Positions 53,181-62,005 are shown, numbered from the stretch's first letter. The stretch is 64,000 nt of DNA from an uncultured Kineothrix sp. (GCA_910587275.1 CAJUMD010000006.1:1-64000), one strand, 5' to 3'. A program made the numbers and translations. The notes: generated by a model not told the origin, from the letters alone.

Positions 53181-54056
53181 TTACATCGAAATTGCATTCG
53201 CCCCGGCAATAATCTCCGTCAGCTCCTGCGTGATGGAACCCTGTCTAGCCCTGTTGTACATCAGGGTCAGATGGTCTATCATTTCCTCCGCATTGCTCGT
53301 CGCCGAATCCATCGCCTGCATTCTCGCGCCGTTCTCGCTGGCCACCGATTCCACCAAACCGCCGAAAATCAGACTGGTCACATACTTCGGGATAATCAAA
53401 TCCAAAGCTGCGTCATCCTCCGGCTCAAAATTCATCGGCGCCACGCTCTTTTGCGCGTCTTCCACACCGGATTTGCCCGTCTTGTCCGCCACTTCCACCG
53501 GAAGCAGTTTCAAAAGGGTCGGCACATGGACTACCGTATTCTTAAATCCGGTATAAGCCAAATATATTTCACCGATTTCTCCGTTTACAAAATCATCCAG
53601 TACTTTTCTGCTCACTTCCATGGCATCGGAATAAAGCGGTTCCTCCACGATATCGGAGTAATCCTCGCGGATGCTGTAACCGCGCCGCTGGAAGGTTTCC
53701 CGTCCCTTTTTACCGATTACGTATACTTCCACGTCCTCTTTCTTAAAGTCTCCCTGCGTAATCAGCTTCGTTACATTGGAGTTATATCCGCCGGCAAGCC
53801 CACGGTTGGAGGTGATGACAATAATCCCCTTCTTCGAGGAATCGCCCGCCTTTAAATACGGATGATTGATATTTCCCGCTTTGGCAAGCATGGATACCAC
53901 GGTTTCGTACATACAGTTAAAATATTCCTTAGACTGCTCTGCACGCTGCTTTGCCTTCTGCAGTTTCACGGTGGAAACAAGTTTCATGGCTTTGGTAATC
54001 TGCTGCGTACTTTGGATACTGCCCCTACGCCTTTTTATATCTCTCATTGAAGCCAT
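53181..54056 (-). CDS. atpG: ATP synthase gamma subunit
   Basis: The central rotor shaft, 291 residues. It starts MASMRDIKRRRGSIQSTQQI and ends MYNRARQGSITQELTEIIAG, the two long helices that form the coiled coil. The ATG at 54056 follows AGGTAACGG; the frame is open 13 codons further. The insert GKSGVEDAQKSVAPMNFEP (about 205-225) is usual for clostridial forms. Confidence 0.97.
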   Translation of the reverse strand: MASMRDIKRRRGSIQSTQQITKAMKLVSTVKLQKAKQRAEQSKEYFNCMYETVVSMLAKAGNINHPYLKAGDSSKKGIIVITSNRGLAGGYNSNVTKLITQGDFKKEDVEVYVIGKKGRETFQRRGYSIREDYSDIVEEPLYSDAMEVSRKVLDDFVNGEIGEIYLAYTGFKNTVVHVPTLLKLLPVEVADKTGKSGVEDAQKSVAPMNFEPEDDAALDLIIPKYVTSLIFGGLVESVASENGARMQAMDSATSNAEEMIDHLTLMYNRARQGSITQELTEIIAGANAISM

Positions 54057-54119
54057 AACCGTTACCTGTCCTTCCTTACCGCAGACGGGGCACATTTACG
54101 CCCTGCCCGCAGGCATCCT

Positions 54120-55631
54120 TTATGATTTCTTAAACTGCGCCTTGAATTCGCCGATGGCTTTCTTCAAAGCCTCATCCGTCGTATCGGAAATCTGTTTCTC
54201 CGCTGCGATTGCGCCGGGAACGTCCGCATATTTGGTATCCAGGAATTCGAAGAACTCTTTTTCAAAACGGGTAATGTCCTCTACCGGAATATCCAGCAGA
54301 TACTTGTTCGTTACCGCATAGATGATGATAACCTGGTACTGTACCGGCATAGGCTGGTACTGCGGCTGTTTCAATACTTCTTTAATCCGTTCACCCTGTG
54401 CCAGCTTCTCTTTTGTGTCGGCGTCCAATTCGGAGCCGAACTGGGAGAATGCTGCCAGTTCCCTGTACTGTGCCAGCTCCGTACGAATCGGGGCCGCGAT
54501 TTTCTTCATTGCCTTAATCTGCGCCGCACCACCCACACGGGATACGGACAAACCGGCATTTACGGCCGGACGGAACCCGGAGTTGAACATTTCCGTTTCC
54601 AGGTATATCTGACCGTCGGTAATGGAAATAACGTTTGTCGGAATATATGCGGATACGTCGCCCGCCTGTGTCTCGATAATCGGAAGCGCCGTCAGGGAAC
54701 CCCCGCCGTACTCGTCGCTCATGCGCGCCGCCCTCTCCAAAAGCCTGGAATGAAGGTAGAATACGTCGCCTGGATATGCCTCACGCCCGGGAGGTCTCTT
54801 AAGCAGCAAAGAGAGTGTACGGTATGCCGTTGCATGTTTACTTAAGTCATCGTAAATAACCAATACGTCCTGCCCGTTCTCCATCCATTCCTCACCGATG
54901 GCGCAGCCCGAATACGGAGCGATGTACTGCAACGGTGCAAGTTCGCTGGCAGTAGCCGCCACAATGGTCGTATAAGCCATGGCGCCGTATTCTTCCAGCG
55001 TCTTCACAATGGTGGCAACCGTGGAAGCCTTCTGTCCTATGGCAACATAGATACATTTTACTCCCTGCCCCTTTTGATTAATGATGGTATCGATGGCAAT
55101 CGCCGTCTTACCGGTCTGCCTGTCGCCGATGATTAACTCCCTCTGCCCCCTTCCGATGGGAACCATGGAGTCAATGGCCTTGATACCTGTCTGTAACGGC
55201 GTATCTACCGACTTTCTCGTGATAACGCCGGATGCAACTCTTTCTATCTTACGGTATTTTTCTGTCTGAATGGGTCCTTTTCCGTCAATCGGCTGACCAA
55301 GGGCATTTACGACACGTCCCAGCATTACGTCGCCTACCGGAACCTCAACCACACGCCCCGTAGTCTTTACGGTGTCGCCTTCGTTGATATTCTTATGGCT
55401 TCCGAGAAGAACCGCACCTACGTTATCCTCCTCCAGATTGAGCACCATGCCGTATACTTCGCCGGGGAACTCCAAAAGCTCTCCCTGCATGGCATTCTCA
55501 AGTCCATGTACGCGGGCAATACCATCCGCAACCTGGATAACCGTACCCACATCGGATACTTCCAGCTCGGACGCATATCTCTTGATCTGATCCTTAATGA
55601 CAGAACTTATTTCTTCCGGTCTTAAATTCAT
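54120..55631 (-). CDS. atpA: ATP synthase alpha subunit
   Basis: The non-catalytic nucleotide-binding subunit, 503 residues. Walker A-like GDRQTGKT (169-176), VLVIYDDLSKHATAYR and the arginine-finger segment ISVSRVGGAAQ-like (LSVSRVGGAAQIKAMK) are intact. It sits between atpH (38 bases upstream) and atpG. Confidence 0.99.
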   Translation of the reverse strand: MNLRPEEISSVIKDQIKRYASELEVSDVGTVIQVADGIARVHGLENAMQGELLEFPGEVYGMVLNLEEDNVGAVLLGSHKNINEGDTVKTTGRVVEVPVGDVMLGRVVNALGQPIDGKGPIQTEKYRKIERVASGVITRKSVDTPLQTGIKAIDSMVPIGRGQRELIIGDRQTGKTAIAIDTIINQKGQGVKCIYVAIGQKASTVATIVKTLEEYGAMAYTTIVAATASELAPLQYIAPYSGCAIGEEWMENGQDVLVIYDDLSKHATAYRTLSLLLKRPPGREAYPGDVFYLHSRLLERAARMSDEYGGGSLTALPIIETQAGDVSAYIPTNVISITDGQIYLETEMFNSGFRPAVNAGLSVSRVGGAAQIKAMKKIAAPIRTELAQYRELAAFSQFGSELDADTKEKLAQGERIKEVLKQPQYQPMPVQYQVIIIYAVTNKYLLDIPVEDITRFEKEFFEFLDTKYADVPGAIAAEKQISDTTDEALKKAIGEFKAQFKKS

Positions 55632-55669
55632 GGATCTGTACGCACCTTTCTTAATTTAATAGCAACTCT

Positions 55670-56218
55670 TTATGACAGTTGAATCTTCATCAACTGTCTC
55701 GTAAGTTCATTTAACCTTGTTTTTATACTGCTGTCCACCACGCGGTCCCCGATACGGATGACCATGCCGCCAATCAGACTTTCGTCTACGGCATAATGCA
55801 TTTCCATTTTTTTAAAGGATGTGGTTTTTAGCAGCTTCTGCTCTACTTCCGCTTTCTGTCCGTCACGGAGCGCCGCCGCCGTCGTCACATACGCGATGCC
55901 GATACCTTTGTACTTCTTTACTTCCGAAAGGAAATAATCCAGTATCCCATCGATTTCACCGTAGCGGTCCTTCGTCACGATTAAGGTAAGAAAACCTGTC
56001 AGTTCATCCGAAATCCTGCCTTTGAGCACGTTCTGGAGTACCTGTATCTTTTCTTCCTTCAGAATCTTCGGATGGTTCATGAGTTTGCCGAAATCCTTAT
56101 TTTTTTCAAGTATATCCTGTAACTGGGTAATTTCTTCCATGAACACATCGACCTGGTTTTCCTCCACGGCAAGCTCAAATAAAGCCTCTCCATATGTTTT
56201 TGAAACTAGCTTAGCCAT
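55670..56218 (-). CDS. atpH: ATP synthase delta subunit
   Basis: Links F1 to the peripheral stalk, 182 residues. Helical N-terminal domain (TYGEALFELAVEENQVDVFM) and C-terminal IGGMVIRIGDRVVDSSIKTR, the family signature. Its start overlaps the atpF end by 13 bases, so translation is coupled. Confidence 0.96.
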   Translation of the reverse strand: MAKLVSKTYGEALFELAVEENQVDVFMEEITQLQDILEKNKDFGKLMNHPKILKEEKIQVLQNVLKGRISDELTGFLTLIVTKDRYGEIDGILDYFLSEVKKYKGIGIAYVTTAAALRDGQKAEVEQKLLKTTSFKKMEMHYAVDESLIGGMVIRIGDRVVDSSIKTRLNELTRQLMKIQLS

Positions 56219-56766
56219 GTGCTTTCACCTATTTCTTTCAATGTCTCATCAACCAGGCTGTCACGGACAGCCGTATCGATGGAAGAATTTACCACTTTTC
56301 CTGCCATCATGGATGCAATCACGATCATCTCGCGTTTCATGTCATCGACTGCCTTCTTCTTCTCAAGCTCCGCTTCCACTTTTGCCCTTTCAATAATCCT
56401 TGCCGCTTCTTCTTTTGCTTCCGCAACAATCTTATTCTCATTGGCAAGGGCTTTCTTGCGCGCTTCGCTTAAGATGGTTTCCGCTTCTTTATCGATATTC
56501 TTAATTTTGGATTCATAATCCGCTTTCAGCTTCGCCGCATCGTCCATATCCTTTGCAGCGCTGTCCAGTTCGCCCTTAATCTTGTCCTGGCGCTTCTGCA
56601 TCATATCCCTGACCGGATTAAACAGAAGTTTCGACGCGATTAAGAACAGGGCGAATACAGCAATAATCATAAGCGCGGCATCCGCAATCAACTGGAGGTC
56701 CAAATCAAACAATCTCGGCTCCATTCCGGCGGCAGCCAGCATGAATCCTGTGCCTAATATATTCAA
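56206..56766 (-). CDS. atpF: ATP synthase b subunit
   Basis: The peripheral stalk, 186 residues. One membrane segment (about 25-45, LIADAALMIIAVFALFLIAS) is followed by a long charged coiled coil rich in Ala, Lys and Glu. It overlaps atpH by 13 bases and follows atpE by 48. Confidence 0.96.
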   Translation of the reverse strand: MNILGTGFMLAAAGMEPRLFDLDLQLIADAALMIIAVFALFLIASKLLFNPVRDMMQKRQDKIKGELDSAAKDMDDAAKLKADYESKIKNIDKEAETILSEARKKALANENKIVAEAKEEAARIIERAKVEAELEKKKAVDDMKREMIVIASMMAGKVVNSSIDTAVRDSLVDETLKEIGESTWLS

Positions 56767-56814
56767 GACGTAAGCCTCCTTTCCTTAAACATCCGTTTTG
56801 TCCTTCCCAAAACC

Positions 56815-57069
56815 TTAAGGCATCAGAGGTTTTACGAATAAGAGCAGCATGGCAATCAACAGACCGTAAAGACCGGTTGTCTCGGCAACTGCCTGACCCA
56901 AAAGCATCGTAGAGGTAACATCGGATTTTGCGCCCGGATTCCTTCCTACTGCCGCCGCCGCATGTCCTGCCGCAATACCCTGGCCTACACCGGGTCCGAT
57001 ACCTGCGATAACCGCAAGACCTGCACCGATTGCTGAACAACCTAATATAAAGTTCGTGTTAAATTCCAT
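56815..57069 (-). CDS. atpE: ATP synthase c subunit, sodium-type motif
   Basis: The proteolipid that forms the rotor ring, 84 residues in two membrane helices. The ion site residues are Gln30, Val61, Glu63, Thr64, Thr65 and Tyr68. These match, with a constant offset of two, the sodium-binding set of the Ilyobacter tartaricus c ring (Gln32, Val63, Glu65, Ser66, Tyr70), with Thr in place of Ser. Sodium coupling is therefore likely (inference from known structures). Confidence 0.97.
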   Translation of the reverse strand: MEFNTNFILGCSAIGAGLAVIAGIGPGVGQGIAAGHAAAAVGRNPGAKSDVTSTMLLGQAVAETTGLYGLLIAMLLLFVKPLMP

Positions 57070-57144
57070 TGTTAATTCCTCCTTGGATTAAAAAATGTTT
57101 AGTAATATATCTTTATTCAATTGTAAACTTGGTTCAGGCAGATG

Positions 57145-57864
57145 CTAATCCGTCGTACATGCATCCGTAATGTAAGTCATTGTCAGCATACAGAATACAT
57201 AGGTCTGGATTGCCCCGGAGAACAAATCGAAATACACATGAAGCGCTCCCGGCCAAACATATGCGATTTTGGAAAGCAGTCCGTATACCAGCGCCATCAT
57301 TACCACACCCGAAAGAATATTGGCAAACAGACGCAGCGACAGTGAAATCGGTACCGCCACGTCACCGATAACGTTAATCGGCGCCCAAATCGGCCATGGA
57401 TCACAAAGTCCCTTAATGACTCCCTTCACTTTTTGGTGTTTGAACTTGTTGAAATGGATCGTCGCAAATGTCATAATGCCGAGCGCAAACGTTACACCGT
57501 AATCGGCAGTCGGCGGACGGAGTCCAAACAAACCCGAGATGTTGCTTAACAGGATAAATATGAATATCGTACCGATATAATTGCGGAAGTTAACGGCATG
57601 TTTGCCCATTACTCCCCCGACCATATTATCCAACATCTCCACTACCAGTTCCACAATGTTCTGGAACGTACCCGGAACCTCGGATGCATGCTTGACGGCA
57701 CGGTTTGCCGCGATACAGAAACCGATAATGACCAGCATGACGATCAGCACACATACATGTGTGGTTGTTATCCATACGGTCTGTCCAAACAGCTCATAGG
57801 AAAATACCCCGTGGACCATAAAGTCAATGTCAGCCGCAGAGGATAACAAAATTCCCTGTTCCAT
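57145..57864 (-). CDS. atpB: ATP synthase a subunit
   Basis: The stator channel of Fo, 239 residues with five or six membrane helices. The essential arginine is Arg178 in SLSLRLFANILSG. Ends with IQTYVFCMLTMTYITDA, the usual last helix. It is followed by atpE after 75 bases. Confidence 0.97.
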   Translation of the reverse strand: MEQGILLSSAADIDFMVHGVFSYELFGQTVWITTTHVCVLIVMLVIIGFCIAANRAVKHASEVPGTFQNIVELVVEMLDNMVGGVMGKHAVNFRNYIGTIFIFILLSNISGLFGLRPPTADYGVTFALGIMTFATIHFNKFKHQKVKGVIKGLCDPWPIWAPINVIGDVAVPISLSLRLFANILSGVVMMALVYGLLSKIAYVWPGALHVYFDLFSGAIQTYVFCMLTMTYITDACTTD

Positions 57865-57884
57865 ATTCTCACCTCCTCCTTATA

Positions 57885-58349
57885 TTAGTTATTTACATAA
57901 CCTAATACTTTATGAGTAAACGGCTGTAAATAAGCCGCTACTTTCAACCCCATGATACCGAGGAAAGCCGCAAGCGGATTGGCTACCCCGCTGACCATAA
58001 TAAGCGCCATCGCAGCCACGATGACCGCATAACGGATGATATTATGCTTCGTAATCATCTTTACCGCATTGTCCCTTGCCAAATCCAGCGCACGGTCAAG
58101 TGCCCACCACATATGATATCCCGCGGCAACCGCCAAAAACGTTCCCATCCAAAGACCGAGACTGTATCCGGCACGGTCCGAAACAAACCAAACCACCGTT
58201 AACTGGCAGATAAGCCCCCACGCCACAATTCCCGCGGAGAGTTCAAACAACGTCCTGTCCTTCTTTTTTTCCGTATCCCCTTTGCCGCCATATTCAACGG
58301 CCGTCTTCCCGTCTTCCTGATCCGTCAGGGGGAGCCGTCTTTCTTCCAT
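57885..58349 (-). CDS. atpI: ATP synthase subunit I-like protein
   Basis: The 154 residues have a charged N-terminus (1-38) and four membrane segments, in the position and layout of AtpI, a c-ring assembly helper. The ATG at 58349 follows GAGAGGGATAC; it overlaps the atpZ end by 56 bases. The sequence is poorly conserved, so the name rests on context. Confidence 0.82.
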   Translation of the reverse strand: MEERRLPLTDQEDGKTAVEYGGKGDTEKKKDRTLFELSAGIVAWGLICQLTVVWFVSDRAGYSLGLWMGTFLAVAAGYHMWWALDRALDLARDNAVKMITKHNIIRYAVIVAAMALIMVSGVANPLAAFLGIMGLKVAAYLQPFTHKVLGYVNN

Positions 58350-58581
58350 ACTTTGTATCCCTCTCATTTTTTATGTCGGAAACCCTTTTGGCAAAAAGAT
58401 ATACATTGCGGAATCCCGCCAAAGCCCCGACAAAAAACAGCAATACCATCCAAAAGGACGTACCGAATTTCCTGTCCAAATAAATACCGAGAAAGGAACA
58501 CAGGAAAATGGGTACCAGCATGTTAATCCCGAATTGCGTAATCATCGCCAGTGCATGGTATACACCCTTACCGTATCTCAC
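58294..58581 (-). CDS. atpZ: AtpZ-like small membrane protein
   Basis: The 95 residues have two membrane segments (about 12-32 and 42-62, FWMVLLFFVGALAGFRNVY) and a charged tail, the AtpZ plan. AtpZ/AtpI proteins help c-ring assembly or magnesium supply. GTG start at 58581. It is the first gene of the atp operon, behind the promoter at 58647-58675. Confidence 0.85.
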   Translation of the reverse strand: MRYGKGVYHALAMITQFGINMLVPIFLCSFLGIYLDRKFGTSFWMVLLFFVGALAGFRNVYLFAKRVSDIKNERDTKYGRKTAPPDGSGRREDGR

Positions 58582-58646
58582 TTTTGTCCCATACCCTTTC
58601 CGCTTTCACAAACATCATATAACAAATAGAAAATACCCACCTAATA

Positions 58647-58675
58647 ATTATACCCACTTTTCCCTGCCATGTCCA
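58647..58675 (-). promoter_or_regulatory. Promoter of the atp operon
   Basis: TGGACA (58670-58675), 17 bases, TATAAT (58647-58652) on the minus strand, about 66 bases before atpZ. Confidence 0.8.
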
Positions 58676-58800
58676 GCACAACACACAAAAAAATGGTAAA
58701 TTCGTCAAAAAAATAATCAAAAATTATCATTAATTTAGTCATTGACTTTTCGCCCCCGCAATAGTAGTATGGGGTCATAGTATCAGTAAAGCAGACAGTC

Positions 58801-58905
58801 AACAACCCCGCTGCAAGCAACGGGGTATTGACCCTCGCGGCAGTCGCCAAATATCCGCACGAGTGCGGCTACTTGTTTCGTTGCTTGCGGGAATAAACAT
58901 GTGCC
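58801..58905. repeat. Multi-hairpin palindromic element
   Basis: Hairpin ACCCCG/CGGGGT (58805-58810 with 58821-58826), hairpin CCGCA/TGCGG (58855-58859 with 58864-58868), and a long-range inverted repeat GCAAGCAACG/CGTTGCTTGC (58813-58822 with 58879-58888) that competes with the first. It lies between the divergent atp promoter and the DUF402 gene. There is no second copy in this window and no reading frame. Confidence 0.6.
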
Positions 58906-58952
58906 TGCACGGTACCCGTTAATCCGTAAACCGCTCAGAAATGGGGAAAAAC

Positions 58953-59432
58953 ATGACGCATCCCACTCTATACCGTAAAAGAATCCTGCCGCAGGAGTGC
59001 ATCCGTTTAAAAGACGATGTCATCCTCACATGCAGCGAAGACATCATCCTCACGAAATGGAATGCCCTGAAACCGAAAAAGGACCTGCATCACGGTTATT
59101 CCTGCTATTTCCTGAAAGAGGGTTACAAGGTAAGCCAGTTCCTGCGGGAAGACGGTTCCCTCCTGTACTGGTATTGCGACATTGTGGAATATCTTCCGGA
59201 CCCTGCCGCCCATTCCCTGACGTCCTTAGACCTTCTTGCCGACGTCATCATATATCCTGACGGTTATGTGAAGGTCATGGATTTGGACGAACTTGTTACC
59301 ACGCTGGACCAGGGCGCCCTGACGCAGAATTTGTTAAAAAAATGCCTGACCAGGCTCAATAACCTGCTCCAAATCATATACGCCGGAAACTTCCATACCC
59401 TGCAAAAATACATAGAAGACTTAAGGACTTAA
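58953..59432 (+). CDS. DUF402-domain protein
   Basis: The 159 residues match the DUF402 beta-barrel: LYWYCDIVEYLPDP and LDLLADVIIYPDGYVKVMDL, with the acidic residues that bind a metal in characterised nucleotide phosphatases of this family. The first 45 residues (RKRILPQECIRLKDDVILTC) are a divergent N-terminal part. The ATG at 58953 follows GGGGAAAAAC; another ATG four codons upstream lacks a site. Substrate unknown; an RNA or nucleotide substrate is only a guess. Confidence 0.82.
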   Translation: MTHPTLYRKRILPQECIRLKDDVILTCSEDIILTKWNALKPKKDLHHGYSCYFLKEGYKVSQFLREDGSLLYWYCDIVEYLPDPAAHSLTSLDLLADVIIYPDGYVKVMDLDELVTTLDQGALTQNLLKKCLTRLNNLLQIIYAGNFHTLQKYIEDLRT

Positions 59433-59444
59433 AAATACCAATAA

Positions 59445-59477
59445 GGGACTGCGGCCACCTCCGCAGTCCCTCTTTTT
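59445..59477 (+). terminator. Terminator of the DUF402 gene
   Basis: A perfect 10-bp stem GGGACTGCGG/CCGCAGTCCC (59445-59454/59461-59470) with TCTTTTT. The T-run opens directly into repeat copy A5. Confidence 0.93.
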
Positions 59478-59606
59478 ATGCACAGCCCCATGCAGAGGAA
59501 CTATGCCGCCATGCGGCGCATGCGGCGCGCGGAGCAGGGGAAGGATTTCCCCTGCTCGATTGCACAGCCCCATGCAGAAGAAATGTGCCGCTAAGGCAGA
59601 TTGCAC
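59473..59606. repeat. Family A repeat, composite copy in plus orientation
   Basis: A full unit (59473-59558) holds TTTTTATGCACAGCCCCATG, the hairpin GCCGC-CAT-GCGGC, and GGAGCAGGGGAA paired with TTTCCCCTGCTC. A second truncated unit (59559-59606) starts again at TTGCACAGCCCCATGCAGAAG and ends TTGCAC next to the sleB stop. TGCACAGCCCCATGCAGA is thus a direct repeat around the full unit. The element spans the gap between two convergent genes. Confidence 0.85.
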
Positions 59607-60779
59607 CTAGTAAAACACATGTCCACCGATATTGATACCGCTCAGCCCTTCGATAGGCGTCCTAAAATATACGCAGTTTCCGACATTCGTATTCCCACGC
59701 ATGGCTTCATCCGCCGCCTGGTAACAGCTTTCCGTCGCTTTGTTCTCCGCCAGCGCCGCCGCCAGCCTTCCACTGGCTACCGGTGAAAACTGTCCTCCCT
59801 GGTAAATAACGCCCACCACGGAATCCGGGTAAACGGAACTCAGCACACGGTTAATGACAACCGCACCCACCGCCACCTGTCCGGCATAACCTTCCCCGCC
59901 CGCCTCGCAGTAAATCAGGTTTGCCAGCAGATACCTGTCCCCTTCCGCAAAACTGACTTCCGAGATATCACGCCACGAAGACTGCGCAGCCAGTCTGGAA
60001 AGCCGGATTTCCTCCGCCAATTTCGCCTGCAGCTCCGAAATATTCTGCTCATGCTCTTTCAGTTTCTGCTCATAGGCAAGGGCTTCCGATTCCGCCTGGG
60101 ATATTTCATTGCTTTTTCCCGCAAGGTTCGTGGAAGTCTGGCTGACCAGACCAGCCACTCTGTTCTTTTCTTCCTCCACCTGCGCTTTGTACTCGTCAAG
60201 CTCCTGCATTTCTTCTTCCAACTGCAGCTCTACCGCCTGTATCCGTTCCTTCGTTTCCTTATATTCTTCCAGCTTCTCCCTGTCATAAGCGGAAAGCTGT
60301 TCAATATAATCGCTCCGGTTTAAAAACTCCGAAAAGCTCGCCGAAGAAAACAGCATTTCCAGCATTACGTAATCCTGTGTTTCATAAATAAACTGGATGC
60401 GTTTTTTCATGCAGTCGTACTGCCATTCTTCCGTGGCTTTCGCATCCGCCAGTTCTTCTTTCGTGATCTCTATTTCCTTCTTTTTCTCATCAATCTGCCG
60501 TTCCAGCTTTGCAATATTGTCACTCACTTCCTGAAGCTGTCCGTTCAGGGTATTAAGCTGCCCCTGAAGGGAACTTTTTTGGGCGTTCAGGTTTTCCAGC
60601 TCCTCTTTCGTTTCACCCAGGTCTTCTTCCGTTTCCTTCTTGGCATTTTCCGCTTCCTGCAGTTTCTTGCGGGTGGCTTCTGTCGCATATGCAGTTGACG
60701 CAGACGCAATAGGGAAAGCCCCCAAAAGCAATACCAGCAAAAGGATTGCCGTCCTATTCCGTTTTCCTGTATGCTTCAT
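59607..60779 (-). CDS. SleB-type cell wall hydrolase with coiled-coil domain
   Basis: The 390 residues start with a signal peptide (about 1-32). A long coiled coil (about 36-260) resembles PcsB/CwlO N-terminal domains. A C-terminal SleB/CwlJ hydrolase domain (about 275-390) has LANLIYCEAGGEGYAGQVAV and its catalytic Glu292, then NCVYFRTPIEG. It would cut peptidoglycan outside the cell. The coiled coil suggests control by an FtsEX-like partner rather than a pure spore-germination role (inference). The ATG at 60779 begins MKHTGKRNR just before the hydrophobic core. It lies 16 bases after upp. Confidence 0.92.
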   Translation of the reverse strand: MKHTGKRNRTAILLLVLLLGAFPIASASTAYATEATRKKLQEAENAKKETEEDLGETKEELENLNAQKSSLQGQLNTLNGQLQEVSDNIAKLERQIDEKKKEIEITKEELADAKATEEWQYDCMKKRIQFIYETQDYVMLEMLFSSASFSEFLNRSDYIEQLSAYDREKLEEYKETKERIQAVELQLEEEMQELDEYKAQVEEEKNRVAGLVSQTSTNLAGKSNEISQAESEALAYEQKLKEHEQNISELQAKLAEEIRLSRLAAQSSWRDISEVSFAEGDRYLLANLIYCEAGGEGYAGQVAVGAVVINRVLSSVYPDSVVGVIYQGGQFSPVASGRLAAALAENKATESCYQAADEAMRGNTNVGNCVYFRTPIEGLSGINIGGHVFY

Positions 60780-60795
60780 CCGTCCTACCTGCTTC

Positions 60796-61425
60796 CTACT
60801 TAGTGCCGAAGATCCGGTCTCCCGCATCGCCCAGCCCCGGCACGATATAACCGTGGTCATTAAGGCGCTCGTCCAAAGCCCCGATATACACATCCACGTC
60901 AGGATGCGCCTCCTCCATTCTTTTTACGCCTTCCGGCGCCGCAAGAATGCACATAAAGTGAATATTCCTGCATCCTTTTTCCTTTAACATTTGGATTGCC
61001 GCCACGGCGGAGCCGCCCGTGGCAAGCATCGGATCCACCACGAACACTTCCCGTTCCGCACAATCCGGCGGAAGTTTGCAGTAATATTCCACCGGTTCCA
61101 GCGTTTCCGGGTCGCGGTACAGTCCGATATGGCCTACTTTTGCAGCCGGAATCAATTCCAGTACACCGTCCACCATGCCAAGCCCGGCACGCAGGATGGG
61201 AACAATCGCCATCTTCTTACCTTTCAGTTCCTTTACCACGGTGCCGCAGACCGGCGTTTCAATCGGAACCTCGGAAAGCGGCAGGTTCCTGGTCGCTTCA
61301 TAGCAAATCAGCATGGCAATTTCGCTGATGGTCTGCCGGAAGTCCTTCGTCCCGGTTTCCTTTCTCCTGATATAACCGATTTTATGCTGAATCAGGGGAT
61401 GATCCATGATTACTGCTTTTCCCAT
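60796..61425 (-). CDS. upp: Uracil phosphoribosyltransferase
   Basis: It salvages uracil with PRPP to UMP. The 209 residues show VPILRAGLGMVDGVLELIP, the PRPP loop VFVVDPMLATGGSA (127-140) and the C-terminal YIVPGLGDAGDRIFGTK. GGAGGATAACGG precedes the ATG at 61425. Confidence 0.98.
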   Translation of the reverse strand: MGKAVIMDHPLIQHKIGYIRRKETGTKDFRQTISEIAMLICYEATRNLPLSEVPIETPVCGTVVKELKGKKMAIVPILRAGLGMVDGVLELIPAAKVGHIGLYRDPETLEPVEYYCKLPPDCAEREVFVVDPMLATGGSAVAAIQMLKEKGCRNIHFMCILAAPEGVKRMEEAHPDVDVYIGALDERLNDHGYIVPGLGDAGDRIFGTK

Positions 61426-61496
61426 TCCGTTATCCTCCGTTTTATCCACCCGTGCCTGAAAACACTTCTTCCGAAATCCATCTGCCTGAAAGGATT

Positions 61497-61949
61497 CTAC
61501 TTCATCGTTTCCGCTTCCAGCGCTTCGATTGCCGCCACCCTCCTGCAGTGTTTCTCCTCACCGGGAAAATCGGTATGCAGAAAGGTATCCACAATGCCCA
61601 GGGCAAGGTTCGTTCCCACGATGCCTGCACCCAGGGCGAGTACGTTCGCATTGTTATGCTCCCTGGTCAGCCTTGCGGATACCGTGTCCGAACAGAGCGC
61701 ACAGCGGATTCCCTTTATTTTATTTGCGGTTATGGAGATGCCGATTCCCGTCGTGCAGATAACGATTCCTTTGTCACATTCCCCCGCCGCTACCGCTTTC
61801 GCCACCGCGCTTCCAAATTCCGGGTAATCGCAGGATTTGGTATCCGTGCAGCCGAAATCCTCATACGCAAATCCTTTTTCCTCCAAATACTTCATGACTT
61901 CCTGTTTGAGACCATATCCACCATGGTCGCTTCCTAATGCGATGCGCAT
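61497..61949 (-). CDS. rpiB: Ribose 5-phosphate isomerase B
   Basis: It interconverts ribulose and ribose 5-phosphate in the pentose phosphate pathway. The 150 residues show GSDHGGYGLK (6-15) and the active-site CTTGIG with Cys65, then CALCSDTVSARLTREHNNAN. AGGAGGAACACGGG precedes the ATG at 61949. It lies in the run sua5-rpiB-upp-sleB. Confidence 0.97.
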   Translation of the reverse strand: MRIALGSDHGGYGLKQEVMKYLEEKGFAYEDFGCTDTKSCDYPEFGSAVAKAVAAGECDKGIVICTTGIGISITANKIKGIRCALCSDTVSARLTREHNNANVLALGAGIVGTNLALGIVDTFLHTDFPGEEKHCRRVAAIEALEAETMK

Positions 61950-62005
61950 CCCGTGTTCCTCCTTTTCTTTTTTATTATCTTTTATTATAATGTCCGGTAC
62001 ATTCA

